A stretch of 64,000 nucleotides of DNA, taken from positions 3,048 to 67,047 of the forward strand of contig CAZMEN010000008.1 of the NCBI GenBank assembly GCA_964565335.1, given 5' to 3'. This document shows, in pieces, positions 1-8,858 of this stretch. This DNA comes from Litorimonas sp964565335 (GTDB lineage: Bacteria; Pseudomonadota; Alphaproteobacteria; Caulobacterales; Maricaulaceae). The translations under genes and the position numbers were made by a program. How positions within the stretch are numbered: position 1 is the first letter of the stretch; the number at the start of each line of letters is the position of its first letter. The notes beneath the pieces are model-generated. The model made no database searches, was not told where the DNA came from, and was given only the letters and a program-made list of their open reading frames with translations.

Positions 1-9
1 TACGAAAAT

Positions 10-124
10 TGGGGCACATCAGGCTAATACAGTTAACGTGATAAAGTCATTGTAGATAAACCGAATTGGAAACGAATACATAAATTGACGCCTGTCCATG
101 CCTAGTCATTACGAATGTGCCCCA
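10..124. repeat. short inverted repeat pair at the left edge
   Basis: TGGGGCACAT at 10-19 is matched by its reverse complement at 115-124, enclosing about 95 bases without any gene. It could be the ends of a very small mobile-element remnant or chance. No transposase or target duplication is visible. Confidence 0.25.
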
Positions 125-239
125 GATGGTCAAGAATATATGTGGTTAGATTTGTCTTTTACATCTATTAGAGTCATGCCTCCACTATTCCTTATGCCAA
201 GCCCCACATAGTTTTGCGTTTCCTGCCGATCCAATAGTT

Positions 240-1121
240 TTAAGATGGAGTAATTCTCACAGTCATCATTTTTGCCGACTTCGGTATTTTAAAATCACCT
301 TTTACCGGCTCAAGACCGTCTGGGACTTTAAAAACTAAAAGTGTTGTATTGTCTTGGTGTTGTTTATTTATCAACTGCACCTCTTTTAGAAGTCTCGTTG
401 CAATGTCTTGCGCGTCCTGCCCGAGTTGAATAATCTCAGAAATTCGCTTTTCAGATAATGTCTCTAAACCATCACTGGCAATAATAAGATACTCATTCTT
501 GTACAGGCGCACAGGGGTATCCCCATAGATATTAACCTTATCTTCGTCTTCAATGTCCAGACCCTCGCCGACAATTGCGGATCTTAGTTGGTGAGAGGCC
601 ATCTCAGATGCTTGCTTTTTAGTTATCGCACCCTCTTTCAGCCGCTTCTCGATCAACGGTTTAAGAGAGTGATCATCATTAGCCCGATCAAGTCGATATG
701 AACCGTCATCTTGTTGCCGGGCAATCCACATAGGACTATCGCCAATACTGGCCCAACTGAGGCCTCTACCATCCCAATAAGCCCCAACCAATGTTGTGCC
801 CATCCCTAATAATGCTTCATTTTCTTCAACTGCAAGATTTATCGCATTATCAGCCGCAACAATAGAAGCCTTTAAACTATCAACCAAACTATGTTTGTTA
901 TTTGTTTCTTCAAATTCATCCAAAAAAGCCTGAGATGAAAGTTGACTTGCTATTTCACCACCTACATGTCCGCCCATTCCATCAGCAAGAACCATCAGGA
1001 GAGATTGTTCCCCGTTTTCATTTAAGAGAGGCTGTACGATGTAATAATCCTGCTGACTTGACCGTTCACCAATCGTTTGGCCATGACCGATCAACCCCTC
1101 CCAAATGCCGAGATCTGACAC
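240..1121 (-). CDS. PP2C-family Ser/Thr protein phosphatase
   Basis: Metal-dependent protein phosphatase (PP2C/Stp1 type) of 293 residues, likely cytoplasmic and reversing phosphorylation by the neighbouring kinase. The family motifs are all visible: ERSSQQD with the metal-binding Asp at about 25, VLADGMGGHVGG with Asp47, IGDSPMW near 125, IASDGLETL near 214 and QDNTTLLVF near 255. There is no signal peptide or membrane segment. It is the last gene of a leftward operon, starting 5 bases after the stop of an FHA protein. Pairing of PP2C, FHA and a Ser/Thr kinase is a common arrangement for bacterial phosphothreonine signalling; that the kinase at 5298-6668 is its opponent is inferred from position only. 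Confidence 0.93.
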   Translation of the reverse strand: MSDLGIWEGLIGHGQTIGERSSQQDYYIVQPLLNENGEQSLLMVLADGMGGHVGGEIASQLSSQAFLDEFEETNNKHSLVDSLKASIVAADNAINLAVEENEALLGMGTTLVGAYWDGRGLSWASIGDSPMWIARQQDDGSYRLDRANDDHSLKPLIEKRLKEGAITKKQASEMASHQLRSAIVGEGLDIEDEDKVNIYGDTPVRLYKNEYLIIASDGLETLSEKRISEIIQLGQDAQDIATRLLKEVQLINKQHQDNTTLLVFKVPDGLEPVKGDFKIPKSAKMMTVRITPS

Positions 1122-1126
1122 TGCGC

Positions 1127-1798
1127 TTAACCCTCAGTCCAACTAAATTCGGCACCGCAAAATGCGATAAAAATCAAACTGGTTTTGCCAATCATAATGG
1201 TGTCGCGATCTTTGATTTCTAGAGAGGTCAATACAGGTTCGTCATTTACGTAACACAAGTTCCGCCCATCACCCGCGCTGATGTAGAACTTGCTCACTCT
1301 ATCATCAAAAGTAACCCAAGCATGTTTTTCGCGTGAAATTGATTCGTCACCATAATTCAGAATAACGTGTTCATCGGTTCCACGACCAATAGACGATCGC
1401 CCGGCACCTATATTAATTGAATTTCCTTTCCCGGGCCCATCTATAATAACGAACCAAGCATGAACCGGGTCTTGCATAGCTGTTTGATCTTCTGAAATCG
1501 CTTCGTCTGGCAATGTCCCTATCGCACCCGCCAGTTGTGTTTGCCCGCCGGTCATTTTTCCGCCTGTGCTTACACGGGGAGATCCAGGCTGAGGCGAACC
1601 TGCAGAATAGACTTGAGTAGCTTTTGAAAAACGGGTCGGCGCATTGCTTTGGTCTCCGGACACCGCTGTTTTGCCGGACACACCCTTTACGGTTCTTGCT
1701 GGCGGTCTCACTCCGCGTGGTTTTGCGGTTCCACCGCTATCATCGGCACGTTTAGTTTGATCTCCGGATGGTCCATCAGATGTTCGACGTGTACTCAT
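1127..1798 (-). CDS. FHA-domain protein with disordered N-terminus
   Basis: A protein of 223 residues. The first about 110 residues are polar, rich in Ser, Thr, Gly and Pro, and look disordered, with several possible phosphorylation sites. The last about 100 residues form a forkhead-associated domain: SIGRG strand, then SISREKHAWV, which matches the S-R-x-H phosphothreonine pocket. The usual N-G-T turn is changed to a GDGRNLCYV segment. FHA domains bind phosphothreonine peptides, so this is probably a cytoplasmic adaptor or substrate of the kinase encoded nearby. It lies between the small FHA gene and the PP2C gene in the same operon. No enzyme activity is suggested. Confidence 0.85.
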   Translation of the reverse strand: MSTRRTSDGPSGDQTKRADDSGGTAKPRGVRPPARTVKGVSGKTAVSGDQSNAPTRFSKATQVYSAGSPQPGSPRVSTGGKMTGGQTQLAGAIGTLPDEAISEDQTAMQDPVHAWFVIIDGPGKGNSINIGAGRSSIGRGTDEHVILNYGDESISREKHAWVTFDDRVSKFYISAGDGRNLCYVNDEPVLTSLEIKDRDTIMIGKTSLIFIAFCGAEFSWTEG

Positions 1799-1850
1799 AT
1801 CTTATCTCCAATCATTCGCTTTACTAGGATTGTAAATGCCTGATTTTTTC

Positions 1851-2120
1851 CTATCGTCTCATACGGAGGATATTATCAACCGTCATGACTGTGTTGTTAC
1901 CCAGCCTCAATTCATCTGAGTAACCTACTAATTGTTGACTCACGGCTTCCCAGTTACTTCCAACGAGCACATAAGTGCCACAGGTACTATTGCAATCCGT
2001 CAGAAGTATATCTCCTGAATTCCCAATGACCAATTCGGCGTGACGACGGGATATGGTTTCATCGCTATCTCCCATACACACATCATTCACGGAAGACCGC
2101 CCTATAGATATAACTTCCAT
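1851..2120 (-). CDS. stand-alone FHA-domain protein (89 aa)
   Basis: The whole protein is a single FHA domain: SIGRSSVNDVC near the N-terminus, TISRRHAEL (phosphothreonine pocket), then a degenerate DCNSTCGTYV instead of the usual LNSTNGT. No signal peptide, no membrane helix. It sits 16 bases downstream of the protease-FHA gene and upstream of a second FHA gene, so it is the third of five co-directional genes. A free FHA domain could compete with, or bridge, the FHA tails of the two membrane proteins; this role is inference. Confidence 0.8.
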   Translation of the reverse strand: MEVISIGRSSVNDVCMGDSDETISRRHAELVIGNSGDILLTDCNSTCGTYVLVGSNWEAVSQQLVGYSDELRLGNNTVMTVDNILRMRR

Positions 2121-2136
2121 ACCTCTGTCCTACCCC

Positions 2137-3579
2137 TCAAATATTTACGTCTAATTCTAAGCCACCAATCGTAATACGGTCATTCCGACGTAATTTTTGG
2201 GGGTTGTAAGGTGATAATTTTGTTCCACTTACATATGTTCCGTTTGTAGAATTGAGGTCTTCGATAACGAGGTTTCCACGTTCCATTTTTATACGGAAAT
2301 GACGTTTGGAAATAGCATCATCATCCAATACTTGGTCAACAAAATCTCTGCTGCGACCAAAAGAAAAACCATGGGGAGATTCAAGGTCTCGAGCCGAGAC
2401 GTTGAGAGAAATTTTATGCCCATCATTCGAGAAACCCGAAAGCCCCAATGCTTTAGAGCCTCTTGCATTTCGGTTGCTTCCCCGCTGACTGGATGATTGT
2501 GGTTTGTCATTGCGTTTGGATGCACTGCGTGAGGTGCCTGCAGGCGCCGACATTCCTACCATGCGGGACATGCTGCGTACGAATGGATGTTTGGGCTTTT
2601 TCATGGCGAAGATGAGAGCCGCCAAGGTCAAACCAGACAATAATGCAATCGCAGCTCCTAAACCGATAAATAACCGCTTCTGGAAAGCCTTCTCTTCAGC
2701 ATCCTTTTTGGCTTCTTCAATACGCCTCTGCGCTTCATCCGCCTCTCTCTTTTCTTGATCCGCTATTCTTCTTTCTTCTGCTTCCTTTAGATCTTGTGCA
2801 ATTCGACGTGCTTCTGCCTCGGCTTTTGCTGCACGCCTATCAGCTTCAGTGATTACAATGCATTCGTTGCTCGAAATGGTCAGCTTCGCGGCAGGCGAAC
2901 GCGTTCGTATAATATCTATTGCTTGGCCAATACTATAGCCACGGTTAAACGCGCCTTTGCCTTTTGTTCCTTGGGCATGATAACCTATAACGCGGCCGCA
3001 CATGTCAACTACAGGCCCACCAGAGCTCCCTGGTTGACTTTGAGCGTCATATTCTAATCTTTGCACGCGATGACCGGATCTATCGTAATGAAAAGTTTTA
3101 GTAATGACTCCCTCTGTATAGGTCGGCTCTCCCGCATTTACTGTTGTATCTCCAGGAAACCCGATCAAACCCATTTTTTGACTCGCAAAAACTTGTGACG
3201 TATTTAACTCAAAAGCAGGTGCATTTAATTCAGGGACTCTTAATAGAGCTACATCACGATATTTATCGTACCAAATAATTTCAGATTTAGTTGTTGTCTT
3301 GGTTCTTGAAACAACAACACGAGGCGATACCTTATATTTTTGGAATGGTTCAGTTACATGGCTATTAGTGATGACATATCCGGGAGCAACGACAAAGCCA
3401 CTGCCCAAACCTGCCCACGATCCGTTTTTCTTAAAAAAACCGATTGATACAGTCGATCTTTCTAGTTGTTCGATACGTTCTGCAGAACTTTGCCCCCATG
3501 CCAATCCACTAAAAACAAAGCAAAAAAGCAAAACGCCTATAGTTTGGTAGGCACGCCTGATAAGAAGTATTTTTTCCAT
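2137..3579 (-). CDS. membrane-anchored trypsin-like serine protease with C-terminal FHA domain
   Basis: The start is taken at the ATG at 3579, which follows a GGGGGG-type ribosome site and gives 480 residues; the upstream TTG only adds seven residues. Order of parts: signal peptide or anchor (ends near AWGQ), an S1/trypsin-like domain of about 200 residues, a charged coiled coil (Ala/Glu/Arg-rich), a membrane segment GLGAAIALLSGLTLAALIF near residues 305-325, a low-complexity linker and a C-terminal FHA domain (SFGRSR, ISKRHFRI, DLNSTNGTYV). The catalytic triad is visible: His in VITNSHV, Asp in YRDVALL, Ser in GSSGGPV. This predicts a periplasmic protease tethered to a cytoplasmic phosphothreonine reader. 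It is transcribed after its pseudoprotease paralogue, 25 bases apart. Confidence 0.88.
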   Translation of the reverse strand: MEKILLIRRAYQTIGVLLFCFVFSGLAWGQSSAERIEQLERSTVSIGFFKKNGSWAGLGSGFVVAPGYVITNSHVTEPFQKYKVSPRVVVSRTKTTTKSEIIWYDKYRDVALLRVPELNAPAFELNTSQVFASQKMGLIGFPGDTTVNAGEPTYTEGVITKTFHYDRSGHRVQRLEYDAQSQPGSSGGPVVDMCGRVIGYHAQGTKGKGAFNRGYSIGQAIDIIRTRSPAAKLTISSNECIVITEADRRAAKAEAEARRIAQDLKEAEERRIADQEKREADEAQRRIEEAKKDAEEKAFQKRLFIGLGAAIALLSGLTLAALIFAMKKPKHPFVRSMSRMVGMSAPAGTSRSASKRNDKPQSSSQRGSNRNARGSKALGLSGFSNDGHKISLNVSARDLESPHGFSFGRSRDFVDQVLDDDAISKRHFRIKMERGNLVIEDLNSTNGTYVSGTKLSPYNPQKLRRNDRITIGGLELDVNI

Positions 3580-3604
3580 TTTATCTGCCCCCCGACACAA
3601 AATG

Positions 3605-5176
3605 CTACGTTAATTTCCTAAACTCAAACTCGTGATCTCCTAGACGTACCATATCCCCGGCTTGAACGATATGTCGCTCTCCATTAGACAAACGCCGTCC
3701 ATTTATAAATGTGCCGTTGGTGCTATTTAAGTCCTCCAAATGAACTTCATTATTACGAGAGAAAAAACGAGCATGTGCACGCGATACATCTTCTCGGTCA
3801 AACACAACTTGAGAATTTGCCGGATGACGCCCAACTGTTATCCCTCCGGTAGCTTCAGGAAGCTGTTGCCCCGGAAGTTTTATTGTAGATGTCCCGTATA
3901 ATAAACAATCACTATAAGCTTTCGGCGGAACCTTGGACTCCAAACCTCTAGCATAATCTCTTTGGCGAGATGCATCATCTTCTGCAAGATTGCGGGCCTT
4001 TCGTTGTCGAGACACCAAAACCCATGTCAGAAGAAGTAAGGCGAAAAGTACACCAAGGCTTATTCCACCCACCTTCATTAACTGATTTTTCTTGTCTTCT
4101 GATGCAGCAGCAAGCGCTTTTTCTTTTTCCTCTGCTTGAGCTTTCAACCTTTCTTCAGCCTCTTGAGCCAAAGCCTCAGCCTCTTCTCTAGCCAGCGCCT
4201 CTGCCTCTTGCGCTTCTTTTGCTTCTATGGCCCTTTGTTCAGCTTCAGAGAGTTTCTCGTTTGCACGCTTTTCTGCGGCTATTGCTTTTTTGCGAGCAGC
4301 CTCTTCTTGTTTTGCTTTCTTCTCTGCATCCGCTAACTTCTTGGCTTTTTCTTCGGCCTCTTTCTTTTGTTTTTCCTCTTCTTCTTGCTTCTTTGCTGCA
4401 TCTTGAGCTGCGAGAATGGCCGCATCGGCCGCTTTCTGCCTGGCGAGTTTCTCTTTTTGCGCAGCAACTCGCTCTGATTGGGTTGGGCACTCAATAGAGG
4501 CCAAAGGCATTCCAATCGTTCGTTCAGCACTCAACCGTCGAGCGGATACGGCCTTAACCGAGCGCCCGAGACTGCCATCGCGCCGTGCAATGCTCTCTTT
4601 TTCAGGGTTAAAAATCGTCGCCACATAAAACCCACAATCATCAAAGACTGGAGCGCCTGCGAAAGCTTTGCTTAGGGGCGAATTTGTTTGCAAGGACAAC
4701 ACACCGGCTTGATTAGCTTGAAGCGTCGCCCGTACAACTCTGACGCTTTGGTTGGATGAGCGAATAACTATGTTAACGTACTCCCCTTGTGAGGGCGATG
4801 ACTTTGCCATCATCAACCCTTGAGACGGTGCCGCCCCTGGAGCGTTGATAAAAACCGTATCAATCTCGGAATTAGAGCCATTTAAACGACCATAAAGAGT
4901 CCCCTCGTTGCGGTTGATGGTCACGGTTTCATCATCATTAGGACGCCTGGCCGCATGACGCGGAGCGATGACCAAATTTTCCCCCAAAATGGTACCAGAT
5001 CTGTATAATCCACGTTGCTCAAAATAGATGCTAACCGTGTTGCTTCCAGCCCTGTCGATGTTAAACGTAGGCGCGTCAGCTGTAGACTCTTCAACAGCGC
5101 TTGTTTGCGCAAACGAGGGCCCATGAAAAATAGAGGCTGTAAGGACTGCTAAGCACCCAAATTTTAGAATTTTCAT
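3605..5176 (-). CDS. membrane-anchored trypsin-like pseudoprotease with C-terminal FHA domain
   Basis: Start chosen at the ATG at 5176 (MKILKFGCLAV), which has a GGGGGC ribosome site and begins a clean signal peptide ending near SFAQT. The layout copies the next gene: periplasmic trypsin-like fold, long Lys/Glu/Ala-rich coiled coil (about residues 240-370), membrane helix GISLGVLFALLLLTWVLV, then FHA (VGRHPANSQVVF, VSRAHARF, DLNSTNGTFI). Aligned with its paralogue, the His (VIAPRHA) is kept, but the GSSGGPV nucleophile motif reads AFAGAPV, so the catalytic Ser is Ala. Proteolysis is therefore unlikely and a binding or regulatory role more likely. First gene of the leftward operon, divergent from the kinase with about 120 bases between. 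Confidence 0.85.
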   Translation of the reverse strand: MKILKFGCLAVLTASIFHGPSFAQTSAVEESTADAPTFNIDRAGSNTVSIYFEQRGLYRSGTILGENLVIAPRHAARRPNDDETVTINRNEGTLYGRLNGSNSEIDTVFINAPGAAPSQGLMMAKSSPSQGEYVNIVIRSSNQSVRVVRATLQANQAGVLSLQTNSPLSKAFAGAPVFDDCGFYVATIFNPEKESIARRDGSLGRSVKAVSARRLSAERTIGMPLASIECPTQSERVAAQKEKLARQKAADAAILAAQDAAKKQEEEEKQKKEAEEKAKKLADAEKKAKQEEAARKKAIAAEKRANEKLSEAEQRAIEAKEAQEAEALAREEAEALAQEAEERLKAQAEEKEKALAAASEDKKNQLMKVGGISLGVLFALLLLTWVLVSRQRKARNLAEDDASRQRDYARGLESKVPPKAYSDCLLYGTSTIKLPGQQLPEATGGITVGRHPANSQVVFDREDVSRAHARFFSRNNEVHLEDLNSTNGTFINGRRLSNGERHIVQAGDMVRLGDHEFEFRKLT

Positions 5177-5297
5177 TAGAGCCCCCAAAGCAATCCAGAA
5201 ATGCATACTAGTACTAATACAATTTGATTTCTGATTGCAATAGATTATCCTTACGCATAGTTTTTATTTGGACTTACAGTGTGGCGGGCAAAACATT

Positions 5298-6668
5298 ATG
5301 GATAAAGAATTACTTGATAGTTTGCCTGCTGGCTATCATCTGGGGAATTATGAGATCCTTAATCAGCTCGGCCGAGGTGGATTCGGAATTACATATCTTG
5401 CATATGACCACGACTTGAACACAGAAGTCGCGATCAAAGAGTTTTTCCCTTTCGGAAAAACGATTAGGGGTGATGATATGCACCTGTTGCTTCGTTCAGC
5501 TGATGATGCAGAGATGTACACATCGCAAGTTGAAAGATTTATAGAAGAAGCCCGAGCGCTCGCTCAGTTTAATCATCAAAGTATTGTCAGTGTCAGACGT
5601 TTATTAGAATTAAATGACACAGCTTATTTCGTTATGGACTTCGTCAAAGGCGGAACTCTCGGCGAGTATATTGAAACCCATACAAAAGTAGCACCCAAAA
5701 ATGCTATCAAAATGGCCAGAAGTTTGGTCGATGGACTAATGGTCGTTCATGAAGCGGGGATTGTTCATAGGGATATTAAGCCGGATAACATCTTACTCCC
5801 ACTCCTAAAGAGTAACGATGATAATGATAAAGACAATATAGACCTATCTCGCCCTATATTAATTGATTTCGGCACAGCACGGCAAACGAACGAAAACATG
5901 TCGGCAACGAATTATGTTTCGATGGGATTCGCTCCCATTGAGCAATATACTTCTCGCTCTGTCCCAGATGCGCGCTCGGATATTTATGCTCTCTGCGCTG
6001 TTTTATATGCTGCTTTATCGGGTGAAGTTCCGGCAGATGCGAACACACGTCAACTAGAGCCTGAAAGCCTACAACCCGCCGCAAAGAGATTTAAAGGGAA
6101 GCTTCCTGCTCAATTTTTGGACGCTATCGATCAAGGCCTATCTATTTACCCGAATGACCGTCCTAACTCAATGGCCGATATTAAGGTCGCTATGTTCGGG
6201 ACGGCAAGCCCTGATAAAGGTTTAAGTCATGCGCCATTAGAGCAAGATAAAACGGTCGTCCAGGATTCGAACTCCGATTTAATTGATGATAAAAACATTG
6301 ACGCTAAAGAAGTTGGTGAAAAGAATAAACCTCTTTTTTATGCGGCAATTGCTGCGACGGTAGCTATAGTAGGTATATGTTGTTATGTTATATTTTCAGG
6401 ATCAAGCACGAACGAGGCAAAGAAAGATTCCACCACTACGCAGAATTTAGTCATAAACAATCAAGATTGGCAGATATTGACTGTCGAAAGTCGCGACATT
6501 CAGACTATAAGTGCGGATGGTACCATACGTCTTAGAAGTGATTCAGACTTATATTTCATTGAAAATGGTCAATCCTTGAAATTACCAAGCGATGTTGCAG
6601 GCAAGCTAGAGCTGAAGAGTGTTGATGGTCCCGTAAACGTAGAGATAAAATCAAGCAAAAAGGAGTAG
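5298..6668 (+). CDS. transmembrane Ser/Thr protein kinase (Hanks type)
   Basis: From the ATG at 5298 the protein has 456 residues. The kinase domain (about 15-285) shows a Gly-rich loop GRGGFG (25-30), Lys47 in AIKEFFP, HRDIKPDN near 156 (catalytic Asp), DFGTAR near 190 and an APIEQY P+1 region. A membrane helix lies near 344-367 (YAAIAATVAIVGICCYVIF), followed by a C-terminal tail of about 90 residues expected in the periplasm. The tail has no PASTA repeats; it looks like a small beta-rich sensor of unknown ligand. It faces the FHA/protease operon across a shared intergenic region and is probably the kinase writing the marks read by the four FHA domains and erased by the PP2C enzyme. Confidence 0.93.
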   Translation: MDKELLDSLPAGYHLGNYEILNQLGRGGFGITYLAYDHDLNTEVAIKEFFPFGKTIRGDDMHLLLRSADDAEMYTSQVERFIEEARALAQFNHQSIVSVRRLLELNDTAYFVMDFVKGGTLGEYIETHTKVAPKNAIKMARSLVDGLMVVHEAGIVHRDIKPDNILLPLLKSNDDNDKDNIDLSRPILIDFGTARQTNENMSATNYVSMGFAPIEQYTSRSVPDARSDIYALCAVLYAALSGEVPADANTRQLEPESLQPAAKRFKGKLPAQFLDAIDQGLSIYPNDRPNSMADIKVAMFGTASPDKGLSHAPLEQDKTVVQDSNSDLIDDKNIDAKEVGEKNKPLFYAAIAATVAIVGICCYVIFSGSSTNEAKKDSTTTQNLVINNQDWQILTVESRDIQTISADGTIRLRSDSDLYFIENGQSLKLPSDVAGKLELKSVDGPVNVEIKSSKKE

Positions 6669-6721
6669 TGATTAGGGCTTTTCCGCTTAAAGCAAAAGAG
6701 TGAACTATCTAAATCTCGATA

Positions 6722-7606
6722 TCAACTCGAAACCTTCACACACATAAACCCAATATCGATTAGTTCTGATGAGCAACCGCTCAAACTCTTCTGTTTTCTA
6801 ATTACTTTTGACAGCTCCCCATCAACCATTTCCAAAACTGCATTAGATGGTACTGTATTAAAATTAATGCCTTCAATTCTGGCGTCAGATACAAAATCCA
6901 TAATACCGTCGAGGGTCTGTTGGCCATACGCCCCGTCAGCCGTCCCAACATTATATTGCAGCTCATTTAGCTTAAGTTGCACACTTCTTACGAAAACTTT
7001 TCTTTCAGACTGCTGGGCAATGACAATATTTTTTTGCCTTTCGTCTTCGCGCTCTCTCTCCAATCGCTTTTGCTCGTTCGCTTCTTTAATAGCGGCCTCT
7101 CGTTCTAATCTCTTGCGGTCCTCTTCTGCCTTACGCAACTTATCTCGCTCAGCATCAATTTTCTTTTGTGTCTCAGCATCGATAAGTCTCTGTGACTTAT
7201 TCAGTTTTCGGGTTTTCTTAACGCTTTCACTGCCTTGGATGTCCCAGTTATTGCGAGCCGATAAACATATACGGCCGGTACGCTCTTCGTTCACAATCCA
7301 ACCGTCTTTTCTCTCTCCAACGAAGGTGTAAGTGTAGTTACGGCATGCGTTTTCACAGTTTGATAGATTTTCACAAGGGAGTCCCTGTGAACTTGAAATA
7401 GCAAGCGAAACCCTTAAGTCTCCATCACCATTCACGCCGGTCCAAGATTTTGCTTGGGCCTTCGGCGAAGTCAACATACTATTCAAAGCACGCTTCATTG
7501 CCTGATAGTCGGCAGTGTACATATCCGAGTTATTGGCGAAAGCTTTTCCGCCAAAACATAAAAAGACAGAGATGATTAACGCTAATGTGAATACCGAGCC
7601 ACGCAA
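6722..7606 (-). CDS. secreted protein with coiled coil and peptidoglycan-binding-like C-terminal domain
   Basis: 294 residues with an N-terminal signal peptide (FTLALIISVFLCFGGKAFA), a Cys-containing domain (four cysteines around 78-115 that could form disulfides), a strongly charged coiled coil (about 140-200) and a C-terminal part in which QLKLNELQYNVGTADGAYG resembles the repeated helix-loop of PG_binding_1 domains. It probably sits in the periplasm and touches the cell wall. It is the third gene of a leftward operon, 4 bases after the S1 protease stop, and converges with the kinase gene. The exact job is unknown; the same coiled-coil style as the two FHA proteins suggests a shared complex, which is inference. 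Confidence 0.65.
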   Translation of the reverse strand: MRGSVFTLALIISVFLCFGGKAFANNSDMYTADYQAMKRALNSMLTSPKAQAKSWTGVNGDGDLRVSLAISSSQGLPCENLSNCENACRNYTYTFVGERKDGWIVNEERTGRICLSARNNWDIQGSESVKKTRKLNKSQRLIDAETQKKIDAERDKLRKAEEDRKRLEREAAIKEANEQKRLEREREDERQKNIVIAQQSERKVFVRSVQLKLNELQYNVGTADGAYGQQTLDGIMDFVSDARIEGINFNTVPSNAVLEMVDGELSKVIRKQKSLSGCSSELIDIGFMCVKVSS

Positions 7607-7610
7607 ACCC

Positions 7611-8405
7611 TTACTCCAATTTACAGGTTACCGTCACAACCGACTCGCGAATTTTATACCAATCGGGTATCGATCTTTTATTCTTCTTTGACGATGTTTT
7701 CTTAATCCTGTGATAGCCTAAAAAACCGACCATCAGTTCCCCAGGAATTGCTATCGATTCTTCGGCTCCTGTTCTTCCCCATTTCCCAACTACCATTGCA
7801 ACGACATCGCCAAAATTATCATAAATTGGCCCGCCCGAGTTGCCAATAGCGAGGGCAGGCGTTATGCGGAGAACGTTTCGCCGTGGGAGCGTGATTTCGC
7901 CAAATGCTGTCACACGAGTAACTTGCGAAAGTTCCCCGCTTCGCTCTGGAGCGACAGCATTGAATTCTTGCGGGCGATTAAACGAGTAAGACTGAATTTC
8001 AAAAGGATCGGAGTGTGTAATGTCCGCTCGTAAAATTGCCAAATCAATTGACGAGTCCGCGCCAATAAGTATGGCGTCAACTTTGTCGCCCTTTTTATTT
8101 GTGATTTCATAACTTTTACATCCTAAAATCACGTGTGACGCTGTCAATAGATGCCCATCCCAGTCAACGAAAAAGCCAACACCTTGCGTTCTTAACTTTG
8201 ATGAGGTGTTTCTCTTCAATGTTCGGGACACCATGATTTCTAAAGGTTCGCCTTTAAGAGTTTGAGACTGCCCTCCCGCATTTGTCTGCGCCATTGATGT
8301 AAAACTAATTAAGCTCATAGCGCCAAAAAGAACTATGAGCTTAATTTTAATCATTTTGTAAAAGCCACGCAACAAATTCTCAGAAAATAGATTGAATGAC
8401 TTCAT
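7611..8405 (-). CDS. secreted S1/trypsin-like serine protease
   Basis: 264 residues. All three catalytic residues are visible: His in LLTASHVILG, Asp in SSIDLAILRAD, Ser in IGNSGGPIYD. A hydrophobic signal (IKLIVLFGAMSLISFTSMAQ) follows an internal Met, so the true start may be the ATG at 8354 rather than 8405; neither has a strong ribosome site. The protein has no PDZ domain, unlike DegP/DegS, and no anchor besides the signal. It follows the lipoprotein gene by 6 bases and precedes the peptidoglycan-binding-like gene. It likely works in the periplasm alongside the protease/pseudoprotease FHA proteins. Confidence 0.85.
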   Translation of the reverse strand: MKSFNLFSENLLRGFYKMIKIKLIVLFGAMSLISFTSMAQTNAGGQSQTLKGEPLEIMVSRTLKRNTSSKLRTQGVGFFVDWDGHLLTASHVILGCKSYEITNKKGDKVDAILIGADSSIDLAILRADITHSDPFEIQSYSFNRPQEFNAVAPERSGELSQVTRVTAFGEITLPRRNVLRITPALAIGNSGGPIYDNFGDVVAMVVGKWGRTGAEESIAIPGELMVGFLGYHRIKKTSSKKNKRSIPDWYKIRESVVTVTCKLE

Positions 8406-8411
8406 AACAAT

Positions 8412-8858
8412 TTAGGCTTCAACCATTTGCCAATTACCTGTCGAAATCTCACAATGCGTTTCCTCTGCAGGAAACTCTTGCCCATCTCGCGTGTACGTCG
8501 CGTCAAACTTCCTACAAGTCTGACCCTGAGCATTAACAAATGTGCTTGTTGGTGTGAACGAGATTTCATTTTGTGTTTCTGGTGAAACAACTGTCACAGC
8601 TTGGCCCGTCGAGGCAGCTTTTGCTTGAGCTTCTGCATAAGACTTACGGTCTCTTTCATCCAACTTTTCGCTAATCAAATACGTCGCAGCACCTGCAGCT
8701 GCAGCTGCAATTGCGCACTCCGTGTTACTCCCCCCTAGAAGCTTACATGCTCCAAAGCCAGCGCCTGCACCAAGAAGACCCTTGCCAGTGCTTCCAGTAG
8801 TTGCGCAACCTGTGGCCATTAGCGCCGTCACAATAGGTATAATAATAATTTTTTTCAT
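8412..8858 (-). CDS. glycine-zipper outer-membrane lipoprotein
   Basis: 148 residues. The N-terminus is a lipoprotein signal with lipobox MATGC, then a Gly/Ala-rich stretch (GKGLLGAGAGFGACKLLG, later AIAAAAAGAATYL) like the glycine zipper of the 17-kDa surface antigen/SlyB family. The C-terminal 60 residues contain TFVNAQGQTCRKFDATYT and a second Cys, also typical of that family (surface-antigen 16 kDa tail). A good AAGGGG ribosome site precedes the ATG. First gene of a three-gene leftward operon with the S1 protease and the peptidoglycan-binding-like protein, so the operon joins the outer membrane, the periplasm and possibly the cell wall. Confidence 0.8.
   Translation of the reverse strand: MKKIIIIPIVTALMATGCATTGSTGKGLLGAGAGFGACKLLGGSNTECAIAAAAAGAATYLISEKLDERDRKSYAEAQAKAASTGQAVTVVSPETQNEISFTPTSTFVNAQGQTCRKFDATYTRDGQEFPAEETHCEISTGNWQMVEA

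Noticed and set aside
4219..4530. Several open frames on both strands opposite or within the coiled-coil part of the pseudoprotease gene
   Set aside because: The Lys/Glu/Ala-rich coding sequence produces long frames in all registers. They have biased, low-complexity translations and are shadows of the real gene.
240..8858. Part of a type VI secretion locus
   Set aside because: FHA, kinase and phosphatase genes do occur in T6SS loci, but no Tss, Hcp, VgrG or ClpV-like genes are present on either side.
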